The notes beneath the pieces were generated by a model, which saw nothing but the letters and a program-made list of their open reading frames with translations, had not been told where the DNA came from and did no database searches. A DNA stretch of 64,000 nt from Bacteroidota bacterium (GTDB lineage: Bacteria > Bacteroidota > Bacteroidia > Chitinophagales > Chitinophagaceae). The stretch spans positions 21,853-85,852 of the forward strand of contig JAUZOE010000013.1 in assembly GCA_030706605.1 (NCBI GenBank), given 5' to 3'. Numbering within the stretch: position 1 is the first letter of the stretch; every line of letters begins with the position of its first letter. Of this stretch, positions 27,781 through 37,208 are shown one piece after another. The translations under genes were made by a program, and so were the position numbers.

Positions 27781-30700
27781 ATGAAGCAGAAATATCGTGA
27801 ATACCGGCAGTTGAATCTTACAGAAATTGCTGATGAAATATTATCATCATGGAATAATGAAAATACTTTTGAAAAAAGTATTACTTCAAGAGAAGGAAAT
27901 CCGCCTTTTGTTTTTTATGAAGGTCCCCCAAGCGCCAATGGTATGCCTGGAATTCATCATGTAATTTCAAGAACTTTAAAAGATTTGGTTTGCCGGTATA
28001 AAACTTTACAGGGGTTCCAGGTAAAACGTAAGGGTGGATGGGACACACATGGGTTACCGGTAGAATTAGGAGTAGAAAAATTGTTGGGAATAACGAAAGA
28101 AGATATTGGTAAAAAAATATCGGTTGAAGAATACAATGCTACTTGTCGTAGGGAAGTGCTCAAGTTTAAAGATAAATGGGATGAACTAACAAATAAAATG
28201 GGTTACTGGGTTGACCTTAAACATCCATATATTACCTTTGAAAATAATTATATCGAAACATTGTGGTGGTGCCTTAAGGAGTTGTACAAAAAAGGATACC
28301 TCTATGAAAGTGTTAGCATTCAACCTTATTCACCCGCCGCCGGAACTGGTTTAAGTTCGCATGAATTAAATCAACCCGGAACTTATAAAGATGTAAAGGA
28401 TACCAGTGTGGTGGCGATGTTTGAGATAGTCAGAAATAAAAAATCAGAATTTTTATTTCAAACTTTAAATAATGAAGTAAATCCTGGTTCCGGTGAAATA
28501 TTTTTTATAGCCTGGACTACTACTCCATGGACTCTTCCATCCAATCTTGGATTGACGGTAGGTGTTCATATAGATTATGTTTTGGTCAAAACATTTAACC
28601 CCTATACACATCTTCCGATAAATGTAATTTTGGCAAAATCGCTCATTCACCAGTATTTCAAAACTGAAAATGAAAATGGTGATTTTGAAAATTTTGATGA
28701 GAAAGTAAAACATCTTCCCTGGAAAATATTAGCAGAATTTATAGGGAGAGATTTAGAGGGGATTTCTTACGAACAACTTCTTCCTTCCGAAGCCAATACT
28801 TTGGAAAAAATAAGGGAAATAACTCCAGGCGCCGAACCTTTTAAAATAATTGTAGGAGACTTTGTTACTACAGAAGACGGTACTGGCATTGTTCACACTG
28901 CTCCAGCTTTTGGCGCAGATGATTATAAAGTGGGCAAAAAAAATAACCTTGGCATTTTAACACTCGTTGATAAAGAAGGGAAATTTGTTGAGGGTGTTGG
29001 TGAATTCAGTGGTCGTTTTGTAAAAGATTACAAAGATGAAGTCAATTATACTGATGTAAATGTGGATATTTCTGTAAAATTAAAGAAAGAAAACCGGGCC
29101 TTTAAAGTAGAAAAATTCGAACATAATTATCCGCATTGCTGGCGTACCGATAAACCTATTATTTATTATCCTCTGGATGCATGGTTCATTAAAACCACTG
29201 CTGTAAAAGACAGGATGATCGAATTAAATAAAACCATTAACTGGAAGCCTGCATCTACTGGAACCGGAAGATTTGGTAACTGGTTAGAAAATATGGTGGA
29301 TTGGAATTTGAGCAGAAGCCGTTACTGGGGAACGCCGTTGCCAATTTGGCGCACGGAAGATGGAGATGAAGAAAAATGCATCGGGTCCATAGACGAATTA
29401 AAAGCTGAAATCAAAAAATCAGTTGATGCAGGTTTGTTAACTTTTGAACCAGCCGAGGATGTTACATCCGGAATTGATAATCTGATTTCAGATTTACATA
29501 AACCTTTTGTGGATAATATTGTTTTAGTTTCCTCAAAGGGACAACCTATGAGACGTGTAGCTGATTTGATAGATGTATGGTTTGATAGTGGCGCTATGCC
29601 TTATGCACAATGGCATTTCCCTTTTGAAAATCTGGAAGAGTTTAAGAATAATTTTCCGGCAGATTTTATTGCAGAAGGAGTTGATCAAACCCGTGGTTGG
29701 TTCTATACATTACATGCCCTGGCCGTTTTATTGTTTGATAGCGTAGCTTATAAAACCGTTGTAAGTAATGGGTTGGTACTTGATAAGAATGGGAATAAAA
29801 TGAGTAAACGCGTTGGCAACGTGATAGACCCATTTGAAACCCTGGAGATTTTTGGTCCTGATGCTACGAGGTGGTATTTAATTACCAATGCATCACCATG
29901 GGATAGCTTAAAGTTTGATATAGAAGGGATTAAAGAAGTTCAACGAAAATTTTTCGGAACACTTTATAATACTTATCAATTTTTTGCACTTTATGCCAAT
30001 GTAGATGAGTTTTCTTTTGAAGAAAGCGCTATCCCTGTAAAAGATCGTCCGGAAATAGACCAATGGATTCTTTCTTCACTGAATACATTAATAAAAAATG
30101 TAACCAAAAGCCTGGATGATTATGAACCCACACAGGCGGGAAGATATATCGAGGATTTTGTAGATGCGCAATTAAGTAATTGGTATGTAAGACTTTGCCG
30201 ACGTAGGTTTTGGAAACCAGTGAAGACAAAGGCGGATGGCAATACTAATGAAACAGAAGATACAAAAGATAAGGTTTCAGCCTATCAAACTTTATATGAA
30301 TGCCTGGAAGTAATCAGCGGATTAATAGCGCCAATCGCCCCTTTCTTTAGCGATTGGTTATTTAAAAATCTGAATACAGTTACTAGAAAAATAGGTGCAG
30401 ACTCAATACACTTATCCAATTTTCCAAAAGCTATTGAAAGCTCAATAAATACATATCTTGAAGAACGAATGCAATTAGCCCAGGATATTTCGTCACTCAT
30501 ATTATCACTTCGCAAAAAAGTAAATATTAAAGTAAGACAGCCACTTCAAAAGGTAATTGTTCCAGCCACGGATAGCACTTTTGAGCAGAAAATCAGGTTA
30601 ATAGAAAATATTATCAAATCAGAAACCAATATTAAAGAGGTAGAAATCATTCCGGCTACCAATAATTTTATCAAAAAGAAAGCAAAAGCCAACTTTAAAT

Positions 30701-31212
30701 CTTTGGGTAAAAAATTAGGTTCTAAAATGAAATGGGCAGCAGAGAAGATTCAAAATCTTGATGATGCAGCCATTAATCAGATCCAGGAAAATGACTTTCT
30801 GTTAAATCCAGGCCATAATGACAAAAAAGAAGATCCTATCTATATTAATTCAGAAGATATTGATGTGACTACCAATGATATAGAGGGTTTTGAAGTAGCA
30901 GTTAAAGGTAACCTTACTGTGGCACTTGATCTGGTAATAACTCCTGAACTTAAAAATGAAGGATTTGCAAGAGAATTCATTAACAGGATACAGAATATTA
31001 GAAAAGAAAGAAATTTTGAATTAACCGATAAAATCCTGCTAAGTATTGAAGATAAAGGTGATGTCAAAGATATAATTACAGAATATAATGAGTATATTTG
31101 CTCCGAAATTTTGGCAGATAAAATCGATTTCCCTAATCAAATTTCAATTGGCACCACAATTGAAGTTAATAATGACACTTTAACAGTAAAAGTCACAAAT
31201 AAAGGCAATTAA
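27781..31212 (+). CDS. ileS: Isoleucyl-tRNA synthetase, IleRS2 type with GIHH signature
   Basis: This class I synthetase charges tRNA-Ile. At 1143 residues it has the length of the eukaryote-like IleRS2 group. The catalytic signature normally written HxGH reads GIHH here (residues 57-60, in NGMPGIHHV); KMSKR is intact. The editing domain keeps AWTTTPWTLPSNLG and the TAPAFGADDY segment, so proofreading against valine should work. An anticodon-binding domain follows. IleRS2 enzymes are associated with mupirocin resistance, and the swapped signature has been reported for part of that group. The dksA-like gene begins two bases after its stop. Confidence 0.97.
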   Translation: MKQKYREYRQLNLTEIADEILSSWNNENTFEKSITSREGNPPFVFYEGPPSANGMPGIHHVISRTLKDLVCRYKTLQGFQVKRKGGWDTHGLPVELGVEKLLGITKEDIGKKISVEEYNATCRREVLKFKDKWDELTNKMGYWVDLKHPYITFENNYIETLWWCLKELYKKGYLYESVSIQPYSPAAGTGLSSHELNQPGTYKDVKDTSVVAMFEIVRNKKSEFLFQTLNNEVNPGSGEIFFIAWTTTPWTLPSNLGLTVGVHIDYVLVKTFNPYTHLPINVILAKSLIHQYFKTENENGDFENFDEKVKHLPWKILAEFIGRDLEGISYEQLLPSEANTLEKIREITPGAEPFKIIVGDFVTTEDGTGIVHTAPAFGADDYKVGKKNNLGILTLVDKEGKFVEGVGEFSGRFVKDYKDEVNYTDVNVDISVKLKKENRAFKVEKFEHNYPHCWRTDKPIIYYPLDAWFIKTTAVKDRMIELNKTINWKPASTGTGRFGNWLENMVDWNLSRSRYWGTPLPIWRTEDGDEEKCIGSIDELKAEIKKSVDAGLLTFEPAEDVTSGIDNLISDLHKPFVDNIVLVSSKGQPMRRVADLIDVWFDSGAMPYAQWHFPFENLEEFKNNFPADFIAEGVDQTRGWFYTLHALAVLLFDSVAYKTVVSNGLVLDKNGNKMSKRVGNVIDPFETLEIFGPDATRWYLITNASPWDSLKFDIEGIKEVQRKFFGTLYNTYQFFALYANVDEFSFEESAIPVKDRPEIDQWILSSLNTLIKNVTKSLDDYEPTQAGRYIEDFVDAQLSNWYVRLCRRRFWKPVKTKADGNTNETEDTKDKVSAYQTLYECLEVISGLIAPIAPFFSDWLFKNLNTVTRKIGADSIHLSNFPKAIESSINTYLEERMQLAQDISSLILSLRKKVNIKVRQPLQKVIVPATDSTFEQKIRLIENIIKSETNIKEVEIIPATNNFIKKKAKANFKSLGKKLGSKMKWAAEKIQNLDDAAINQIQENDFLLNPGHNDKKEDPIYINSEDIDVTTNDIEGFEVAVKGNLTVALDLVITPELKNEGFAREFINRIQNIRKERNFELTDKILLSIEDKGDVKDIITEYNEYICSEILADKIDFPNQISIGTTIEVNNDTLTVKVTNKGN

Positions 31213-31214
31213 CT

Positions 31215-32252
31215 ATGGCTATACAGAAAAAAAAGGCAACATCTGTTGTTCAAAAATCTAAGTCTAAAAAGGCAGTAGTAAAAAAGACTGTCCCGTTAAA
31301 AAAAGTAGCAGTAAAAAAGTCAGTTCCCGCTAAAAAAGTTGTAAAGAAAACGGCTGTAAAAAAAGTTGAACCCAAAAAAGCTACGCCTTCTAAAAAAGTA
31401 GCTGCTAAGAAACCTGTGGTTTCAAAAAAAGTAGTTTCAAAAAAAGCAATATCTAAATTGAGTTCTTCAACAAAAGTTACTAAACCTATTTCAAAAACTT
31501 CACCGGTTAAAAAAACTGCTAAGGCCGGTGTAAAAAAAGCAGCACCTAATAAATTGGCTACCCCTAAAAAAACATCAGTTAAAAAACCGACTGCGCCTGC
31601 AAAGAAAATTGCAAACAAGGTAGCAGCAAAAAAGACTTTAGAACCGGTAAAATCTAAAAAAGTTATCCCGGCGAAAAATGAAGTAATTGCAAAATCTATA
31701 GTTGAGCATAAAGTAAATTTAAAAAAAGCATTATCGAAAGTGAAAGAAAAAAATAAGGATAAAAAGAAAGCAGAGAAACCATTTGTAATGCCCAAAACCA
31801 GTACAGAAAAGGCTAGGAAATATGAACCTGAATTTACCAAATCAGTTCTTGATCAATCACCTGAAGAATATAGTGGCCCTACTATGCGCTACAGTGATAA
31901 CGAATTGATTGAATTCAGAGAATTGATTTCAAGGAAACTTGAAACTGCTAAAAAAGAGCTTGGATATTTACAGGGACTTATTACCCGCAAAGATCAATTG
32001 GGTGGCGATGATTCAGATAACCGTTATATGACTATGGAAGATGGTAGCCTTAGCATGGAAAGAGAACAATTGAGCCAGATGGCCAGCCGCCAAATTACAT
32101 TTATTGATCATCTTGAAAAGGCCATGATGCGAATAGAAAATAAAACTTATGGAATTTGCAGAGTAACCGGTAAACTTATTGATAAAGCAAGATTAAGGGC
32201 TGTACCACATGCTACTTTGTCTATTGAAGCTAAGATGGGTATAACAAGATAA
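31215..32252 (+). CDS. DksA/TraR-like protein with a long histone H1-like lysine-rich N-terminus
   Basis: Residues 1 to about 190 are low-complexity K/A/V/P/T sequence built from KKV-, VKK- and AKK-type units, like histone H1 tails. Residues about 225-345 form a DksA/TraR-type domain: a helical hairpin (FRELISRKLETAKKELGYL), then YGICRVTGKLIDKARLRAVPHATLS. The zinc finger keeps one cysteine of the usual four, so zinc binding is unlikely. DksA proteins bind RNA polymerase's secondary channel. The tail could add nucleic-acid binding. The gene starts two bases after ileS and ends at a clear terminator. The 196-aa antisense ORF is a product of the repeats. Confidence 0.88.
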   Translation: MAIQKKKATSVVQKSKSKKAVVKKTVPLKKVAVKKSVPAKKVVKKTAVKKVEPKKATPSKKVAAKKPVVSKKVVSKKAISKLSSSTKVTKPISKTSPVKKTAKAGVKKAAPNKLATPKKTSVKKPTAPAKKIANKVAAKKTLEPVKSKKVIPAKNEVIAKSIVEHKVNLKKALSKVKEKNKDKKKAEKPFVMPKTSTEKARKYEPEFTKSVLDQSPEEYSGPTMRYSDNELIEFRELISRKLETAKKELGYLQGLITRKDQLGGDDSDNRYMTMEDGSLSMEREQLSQMASRQITFIDHLEKAMMRIENKTYGICRVTGKLIDKARLRAVPHATLSIEAKMGITR

Positions 32253-32275
32253 ATTTTTAATATTTTTAGTTAAAG

Positions 32276-32302
32276 AGAATTGTGAAAGCAATTCTTTTTT
32301 TT
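32276..32302 (+). terminator. Rho-independent terminator after the DksA-like gene
   Basis: A perfect 7-bp stem, AGAATTG/CAATTCT, with a six-base loop is followed by eight T residues. It ends the ileS-dksA-like unit 24 bases after the stop codon. Confidence 0.8.
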
Positions 32303-32340
32303 GAAGGCTTATTAACTCGATTTTCTTAAATTTAAACTTA

Positions 32341-33039
32341 TCACCTGGTAGCTAATGCCAAAGCCGCTATACTTACAGTTACACTTTTTACTTTTAAAAT
32401 TTCTGAAGCACATGCTTCCAATGTAGCTCCTGTAGTAATTACATCGTCTACCAATAAAAGATGTTTACCTTCTAATTGATGAGGATATAAAACTGAGAAT
32501 GATTTTTTTACATTTTGCCATCTCTCATCCCGATGTTTCCTGGTTTGAGTCTCAGTGGAAATAATTCTTACCACATTTTTTGTAATGATTGGAATATTCA
32601 TTACTTCCGAAATACCATCACAAAGAATAGCTGCCTGGTTAAATCCTCTTTTTCTTTCCTTTTTTTCAAACAATGGAAGGGGAATCACTGCATCTACATT
32701 AAAACGGTGACTGTTTAATAAACTCTCTCCTATTATCTTTCCAAGATAAGTTCCAATCCTTTTATTCCCTTTATATTTAAATTCATGAATAAGATTCTGA
32801 ATGACAGATGCTTTGGAAAAATAAAATTCGCTCATGGCTGAAGTAATAGCGATCCTACCCCAAAATTTTTTTTCTACCGGGTTATTGGCATGAATTGCAA
32901 AATTGGTATAGGGCAAATCATTAATACATTCAAGGCAAAGAAAATTTTCATTATCAATAACATCAGTTCCACATCCGATACAATTGTGCGGATAAAATAA
33001 ATGAAAAATTGGCAGTGATTTAAAGAAAGATTGTTTCAA
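32341..33039 (-). CDS. ComF-family phosphoribosyltransferase-like protein
   Basis: This 232-residue protein has an N-terminal four-cysteine zinc ribbon (CIGCGTDV then CLECI) and a C-terminal PRTase fold with the PRPP-binding loop LLVDDVITTGATLEAC. RKRGFNQA is the usual ComF motif in the middle. ComF proteins are tied to DNA uptake for natural transformation, but the family is also widespread in species not known to be competent. It is 41 bases downstream of radA on the same strand, and RadA acts on recombination intermediates, so a shared role in handling incoming DNA is plausible. Confidence 0.92.
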   Translation of the reverse strand: MKQSFFKSLPIFHLFYPHNCIGCGTDVIDNENFLCLECINDLPYTNFAIHANNPVEKKFWGRIAITSAMSEFYFSKASVIQNLIHEFKYKGNKRIGTYLGKIIGESLLNSHRFNVDAVIPLPLFEKKERKRGFNQAAILCDGISEVMNIPIITKNVVRIISTETQTRKHRDERWQNVKKSFSVLYPHQLEGKHLLLVDDVITTGATLEACASEILKVKSVTVSIAALALATR

Positions 33040-33080
33040 ATTAAGTCAATTTGCTAATTGCTAAAATTCTATAAAGTTTC

Positions 33081-34454
33081 TCAAAATAAATACCGGTAAA
33101 GTTCTTCAACTTTCCCTAAAGGCACTACTTCAATATTAAACTTATTTCCCCCCAGGCCCTTTGTATTGTATTTACTGACAATGATTTTTTCAAAACCTAA
33201 TTTTTCAGCTTCGGCAATGCGTTGTTCAATCCGGTTTACCGCTCTTATTTCTCCGCTTAATCCCACTTCTCCGGCAAAGCAAGTGTGCATTGGTATGGCA
33301 GTATCTTCATAAGAAGAAAGCAAGGCGCTTAATACGGCAAGATCAATAGAAGGATCTTCTACTTTTAACCCACCGGCAATATTAATAAAAACATCTTTTA
33401 CCCCGAAATGAAATCCGCCACGTTTTTCTAAAACGGCTAACAATAATTGTAATCTTCGCAAATCAAAACCGGTATTGGTTCTTTGCGGCGTTCCATAAAC
33501 ACTTTGTGTCACCAAAGCCTGGACTTCAATTAGCAAAGGACGAATTCCTTCCATAGTACCAGCAATGGCAACACCACTTAACTGTTCTTCTTTTTGAGTA
33601 ATTAAAATTTCCGAAGGATTGGTAACTTCTTTCATTCCCCCTCCGGTCATTTCATAAATACCGAGTTCAGAGGTAGAGCCAAAACGATTTTTCAATGTTC
33701 GTAAAATACGATAGGCATAATGTCGGTCACCTTCAAATTGTAAAACGGTATCTACCATGTGTTCCAGAATTTTTGGCCCGGCAATGCTTCCGTCTTTGGT
33801 AATATGCCCGATTAAAAAAACTGGCGTGTTACTTTCTTTTGCAAACCGCTGAAGTTCTGCAGCGCTTTCTCTTATCTGCGAAACGCTTCCCGGCGCAGAT
33901 TCTATATAAGGAGATTGCAGCGTTTGAATAGAATCAACAATTACCAATTGTGGTTTCAATTTTTTTATTTCCTTAAAAATAGTTTGCGTGTTTGTCTCAG
34001 TAAGTAGAAAAAAATTTTCATTAATAATTTGAAGCCTGTTAGCCCGCATCTTAATTTGCTGCTCACTTTCTTCTCCACTTATATATAGGGTAACTATATT
34101 TTGCAGTTGCAAAGAGGCTTGCAAAAAAAGAGTGGATTTGCCAATTCCCGGTTCACCTCCAATTAATACAATACTTCCCAACACTATTCCTCCGCCAAGC
34201 ACACGATTCAGTTCGGCGTCTTTTGTTATTATTCTTTTTTCTTCACCACTTGTAACCTGCTGCAATGAAATTGTTTTGATTCCATTGGTCTGTCCCGAAT
34301 ATTCTTTCCATTCACTGCTTTTCTTTTCAGTTCCTCTTTCAATTACTTCCTCAACAAAAGTATTCCACTCCTGGCAGGAAGGACATTTGCCTAACCACTT
34401 AGCACTTTCCTGTCCACAATTGCTGCAAAAAAAAGCAGTTTTGGTTTTACTCAT
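33081..34454 (-). CDS. radA: DNA repair protein RadA
   Basis: RadA is a RecA-like motor that promotes branch migration of recombination intermediates. The 457-residue protein has the N-terminal zinc finger CSNCG...CPSCQEWNTF, Walker A GGEPGIGKST, the RadA-specific KNRFG motif (TLKNRFGSTSELG), and a C-terminal Lon-protease-like domain with the GLSGEIRAV segment. It reads toward comF. Confidence 0.96.
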   Translation of the reverse strand: MSKTKTAFFCSNCGQESAKWLGKCPSCQEWNTFVEEVIERGTEKKSSEWKEYSGQTNGIKTISLQQVTSGEEKRIITKDAELNRVLGGGIVLGSIVLIGGEPGIGKSTLFLQASLQLQNIVTLYISGEESEQQIKMRANRLQIINENFFLLTETNTQTIFKEIKKLKPQLVIVDSIQTLQSPYIESAPGSVSQIRESAAELQRFAKESNTPVFLIGHITKDGSIAGPKILEHMVDTVLQFEGDRHYAYRILRTLKNRFGSTSELGIYEMTGGGMKEVTNPSEILITQKEEQLSGVAIAGTMEGIRPLLIEVQALVTQSVYGTPQRTNTGFDLRRLQLLLAVLEKRGGFHFGVKDVFINIAGGLKVEDPSIDLAVLSALLSSYEDTAIPMHTCFAGEVGLSGEIRAVNRIEQRIAEAEKLGFEKIIVSKYNTKGLGGNKFNIEVVPLGKVEELYRYLF

Positions 34455-35220
34455 CCAAAAATATTTTATCTATAAAAAATGAAATAATCCGAAAAAAATA
34501 ACTGGTTAATTCCAGGCTGATTTTAAATTCATCAGGCAAAAAAATATAAATAAGATTATGAAATTAAACAATCATTATCAAGAGAAATAAAAAATGAATT
34601 TAAATAAAATATAAAAAACGTGAATAGAAAGTAAGAGAAGAAAATATGTTGAAGAGCAAAAAGTAAAAGAGCCAGTATTGCTACCAGCTCTTTGTACTTA
34701 CTAACCCATTAAATTCTATTGCTAAATTACTAATTGCAGCCAGATAAACAAATTAATTTTATGGATGTTAATAAATTTCTTCTCTATTCACATTAGAATT
34801 TAAGAGCTTATATTAATTTGTTATCAATTGATTATTAATATGTTAATAGCTATTATTCTGAATAAAGCAATTCTGCAAAAAATATTTTTTCAACAATTAT
34901 GTTTATTTAATAAATTACTTTATTTTTATGTCAAATTTATAAAAATATATAGGCTCATTTTTCCCTATTTTTATTAATAAGTTCATTTACAAAGCCCACG
35001 TAAAATTAAGTGGTAAAATCACTGACCATAGAAATAAACCATTGCGAGGAATCAACATTAGTACAATAAATAACTTATCAGGGTCCTATTATAGATTCTT
35101 TCGTATTGTTTATTTTCTAATTCAAAAAAAGGAGAACAATATTAGCTTTCGATCCTTGAATCCCAGATAATCCAAGGATTTATTTTAAGAAAATTTATAT
35201 GTTTATCGCAAATCAACAAA
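34455..35220. other. Very AT-rich intergenic region radA to winged-helix gene (766 bases)
   Basis: There is no complete gene. Contents: a 7-bp inverted repeat, AAAGAGC/GCTCTTT (34666-34672 and 34687-34693), with a T-rich stretch on its minus-strand 3' side; a highly AT-rich stretch at about 34740-34980; and a short coding-like remnant at 34985-35100 described separately. I see no DnaA boxes or tRNA. Confidence 0.5.
34985..35100 (+). pseudogene. Possible remnant of a CarboxypepD_reg-like domain
   Basis: One frame here reads VKLSGKITDHRNKPLRGINI followed by ST and, after a few residues, SGSYY. This matches the start of the carboxypeptidase regulatory-like beta-sandwich found at the N-terminus of many Bacteroidota TonB receptors and surface proteins (xVxGxVTDxxxxPLxGVxV). 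There is no start codon or signal peptide, and the similarity stops after about 35 residues. It is probably debris of a decayed gene; a chance match is possible. Confidence 0.35.
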
Positions 35221-35508
35221 ATGGATTTTAAAGAATTAGACCCCATATTACATTCTCAATTAAGACTGGCAGTAATGTCACTCCTTATAAGTGACAAAGA
35301 AGCTGAGTTTATTTTTTTGAAAGAAAAAACAAAGGCAACTTCAGGAAATTTGAGTGTTCAAATAAGCAAATTAAAAGGCGCGGGTTACATTAAAATCATA
35401 AAACAGTTTAATAATAATTATCCCCAGACTATTTGTAAAATTACTCCCGAAGGAGTTTCTGCGTTTGAAAATTATGTAAAAGCTTTACAAAGCTATATGA
35501 CACTCTGA
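35221..35508 (+). CDS. Small winged-helix transcriptional regulator
   Basis: The 95-residue protein consists of one winged-helix domain of the HTH_34/MarR-like type: LHSQLRLAVMSLLI, then LKEKTKATSGNLSVQISKLKGAGYIKI as helix-turn-helix and recognition helix, then a wing with TICKITPEGVSAFENYVKALQ. It has no ligand or kinase domain. These small regulators often sit by membrane protein genes they control. The convergent neighbour is the LolE-like permease, whose stop is five bases away, so it is not in an operon with it. The target is unknown. Confidence 0.85.
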   Translation: MDFKELDPILHSQLRLAVMSLLISDKEAEFIFLKEKTKATSGNLSVQISKLKGAGYIKIIKQFNNNYPQTICKITPEGVSAFENYVKALQSYMTL

Positions 35509-35512
35509 TGTG

Positions 35513-36733
35513 CTAAGATTTCAAATTAAACATTTGCTCCGAAGCTTTTTTGGCAGGGAACCAGGAAGCAAGAAAGGCAATAATAAGAGAAGTGCACACT
35601 ACCAGAACAAAATCTGTAATGACTAATTTTACCGGGAAGTAATCGATTAAAAAAGAATTTCCTACCAGTTTTATCAGGTGAAATTTTAATTGCAAAAGTG
35701 TAATGATTAGTGCCAGAATAATCCCTGTACCTGCGCCAGTTACCGCAAGCAAAATACCTTCACTCAAAAATATTTTTTTCACAAGAGATTTGTCCGCGCC
35801 CAAAGCCTGAAGCACACTGATGTCCTTTCTTTTTTCAAGCACAAGCATCGTTAAAGCGCCTACCATATTGAACGCAGCAATGATCAGGATTAAAGTAAGT
35901 ACTGCATAAATGAACCATTTTTCTAATCGCATGGAATTATAAAGACTGGTGTTTTGCTCGTATTTGGTGAGTACTTTATATTTACCTCTTAGAGTATTTT
36001 GAAGTTTTTTCGTAAAACTTTCTGATTGCCCGGGATCGGTCAATGAAATTTCCAAAGCACTATATTCATTGACTTTATAATTCATTTGTTGCTTTACAAA
36101 ACCAATGTTAGTAATTACATATTTGTTATCAAAATCCTGCTGAATGGCAAAACTACCTGAGGTGGTAGCGTTTCCTTCGCTTAATATTGAAAGAGGATTT
36201 GTTATAGCATGGTCTGATTTCTTGGGAAGAAAAATGGTAAGGGGAAAGAGATTCCTGTCTGCCTGCACGCCGATAGCATCTTCAATTCCTGCACCTAAAA
36301 CTAATTTAGGATGATCAATAGTCCCGGTATTGAAAACTCCATCAAACATTTTTTGAGGTACACCTGAAACCTTATTATAATTCGAATCTACTCCTTTTAA
36401 TAAAACAACTGTTTGCTGGTCGCCGTTTTGTAATAATGCTTTCTCTTCTACCTCAAGAGATAATCCTTTTATCCCTGGTAGTTGGTGAATCTCATTCAGT
36501 TGGGACTGGGTAAGAATAAAAGTTTTCCCCATGGCCGGAACTACTTTTACATCTGCATAAAAATTAGAATAAAGTGATTTTACCAAATCTTCAAAACCGT
36601 TGAAAACGCTCAATACCAATACCTGGCACATAGTAGAAAAAGCAATTACGCCCGCTGTTACCCACGAAATAATATTAATAGCGTGAGTGCTTTTTTTTGC
36701 TTTAAAATACCGCCATGCAAATTTCAGGTACAA
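35513..36733 (-). CDS. LolE/FtsX-family ABC transporter permease
   Basis: This 406-residue protein has an N-terminal membrane segment after FAWRYFKAKKSTHAINIISW, a large periplasmic MacB-like domain (about 45-270), and three further membrane segments. The FtsX domain region around MLVLEKRKDISVLQALGADKSLVKKIFL is typical of LolC/LolE. Such permeases release lipoproteins from the inner membrane with the ATPase LolD, whose gene is not adjacent. It lies 19 bases after rbfA on the same strand. Confidence 0.9.
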   Translation of the reverse strand: MYLKFAWRYFKAKKSTHAINIISWVTAGVIAFSTMCQVLVLSVFNGFEDLVKSLYSNFYADVKVVPAMGKTFILTQSQLNEIHQLPGIKGLSLEVEEKALLQNGDQQTVVLLKGVDSNYNKVSGVPQKMFDGVFNTGTIDHPKLVLGAGIEDAIGVQADRNLFPLTIFLPKKSDHAITNPLSILSEGNATTSGSFAIQQDFDNKYVITNIGFVKQQMNYKVNEYSALEISLTDPGQSESFTKKLQNTLRGKYKVLTKYEQNTSLYNSMRLEKWFIYAVLTLILIIAAFNMVGALTMLVLEKRKDISVLQALGADKSLVKKIFLSEGILLAVTGAGTGIILALIITLLQLKFHLIKLVGNSFLIDYFPVKLVITDFVLVVCTSLIIAFLASWFPAKKASEQMFNLKS

Positions 36734-36752
36734 AAGTAATTAGTTTATTGGT

Positions 36753-37130
36753 TTAGGGTTTAGATGGATCGCCTGGTTTTTCCTTCTTAATATCCTCCAG
36801 CAATTTTTCTATTTTAAACACATAATCCAATGTATCATCCATATAAAAAGTCAACTGTGGGATACTACGAAGCTGGTGTCTCATTCTTTTCCCAAGTTCT
36901 CCTCTTATTTCGCTGCTGTGCTCCTTGAATTTTTCTAAGACTGCTTCAGGATCTTTTACCTGGAAAAAACTTAGGTAAACTCTTGCCTCAAAAAGATCAG
37001 GGGTGATTTTTACCGAAGATATAGAAATCATTCCTCCGTCCAACATGGTAAACCCCATCTTCAGAAAAATGTCATTAAGTTCTTTGGCAATTTCAATGGC
37101 TACTTGCTTTTGTCTTTTACCTTCTGTCAT
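36753..37130 (-). CDS. rbfA: Ribosome-binding factor A
   Basis: RbfA binds the 30S subunit late in assembly and assists 16S rRNA 5' end maturation. The 125-residue protein shows the KH-like fold pattern: QVAIEIAKELNDIF, then ISISSVKITPDLFEARVYLSFF and LRSIPQLTFYMDDTLDYVFKIEKLL. The PQLTFxxDDTLDYxxxIxxLL end is diagnostic. It precedes the LolE-like permease, an arrangement common in Bacteroidota. Confidence 0.93.
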   Translation of the reverse strand: MTEGKRQKQVAIEIAKELNDIFLKMGFTMLDGGMISISSVKITPDLFEARVYLSFFQVKDPEAVLEKFKEHSSEIRGELGKRMRHQLRSIPQLTFYMDDTLDYVFKIEKLLEDIKKEKPGDPSKP

Positions 37131-37208
37131 TATTATATAATTATGATTCCTTGTAAAATTAGTTACTTTGCCTCTATTTAAAATTAATAAAGCATTTCAA
37201 TTTTATAA

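Noticed and set aside
31250-31840. 196-aa minus-strand ORF rich in F, T and A
   Set aside because: It lies wholly opposite the lysine-rich repeats of the DksA-like gene. Its composition simply mirrors AAA-rich codons, and it shows no domain or start signal.
34740-34980. AT-rich stretch as a replication origin
   Set aside because: No DnaA boxes, iterons or replication genes are nearby; AT content alone is not enough.
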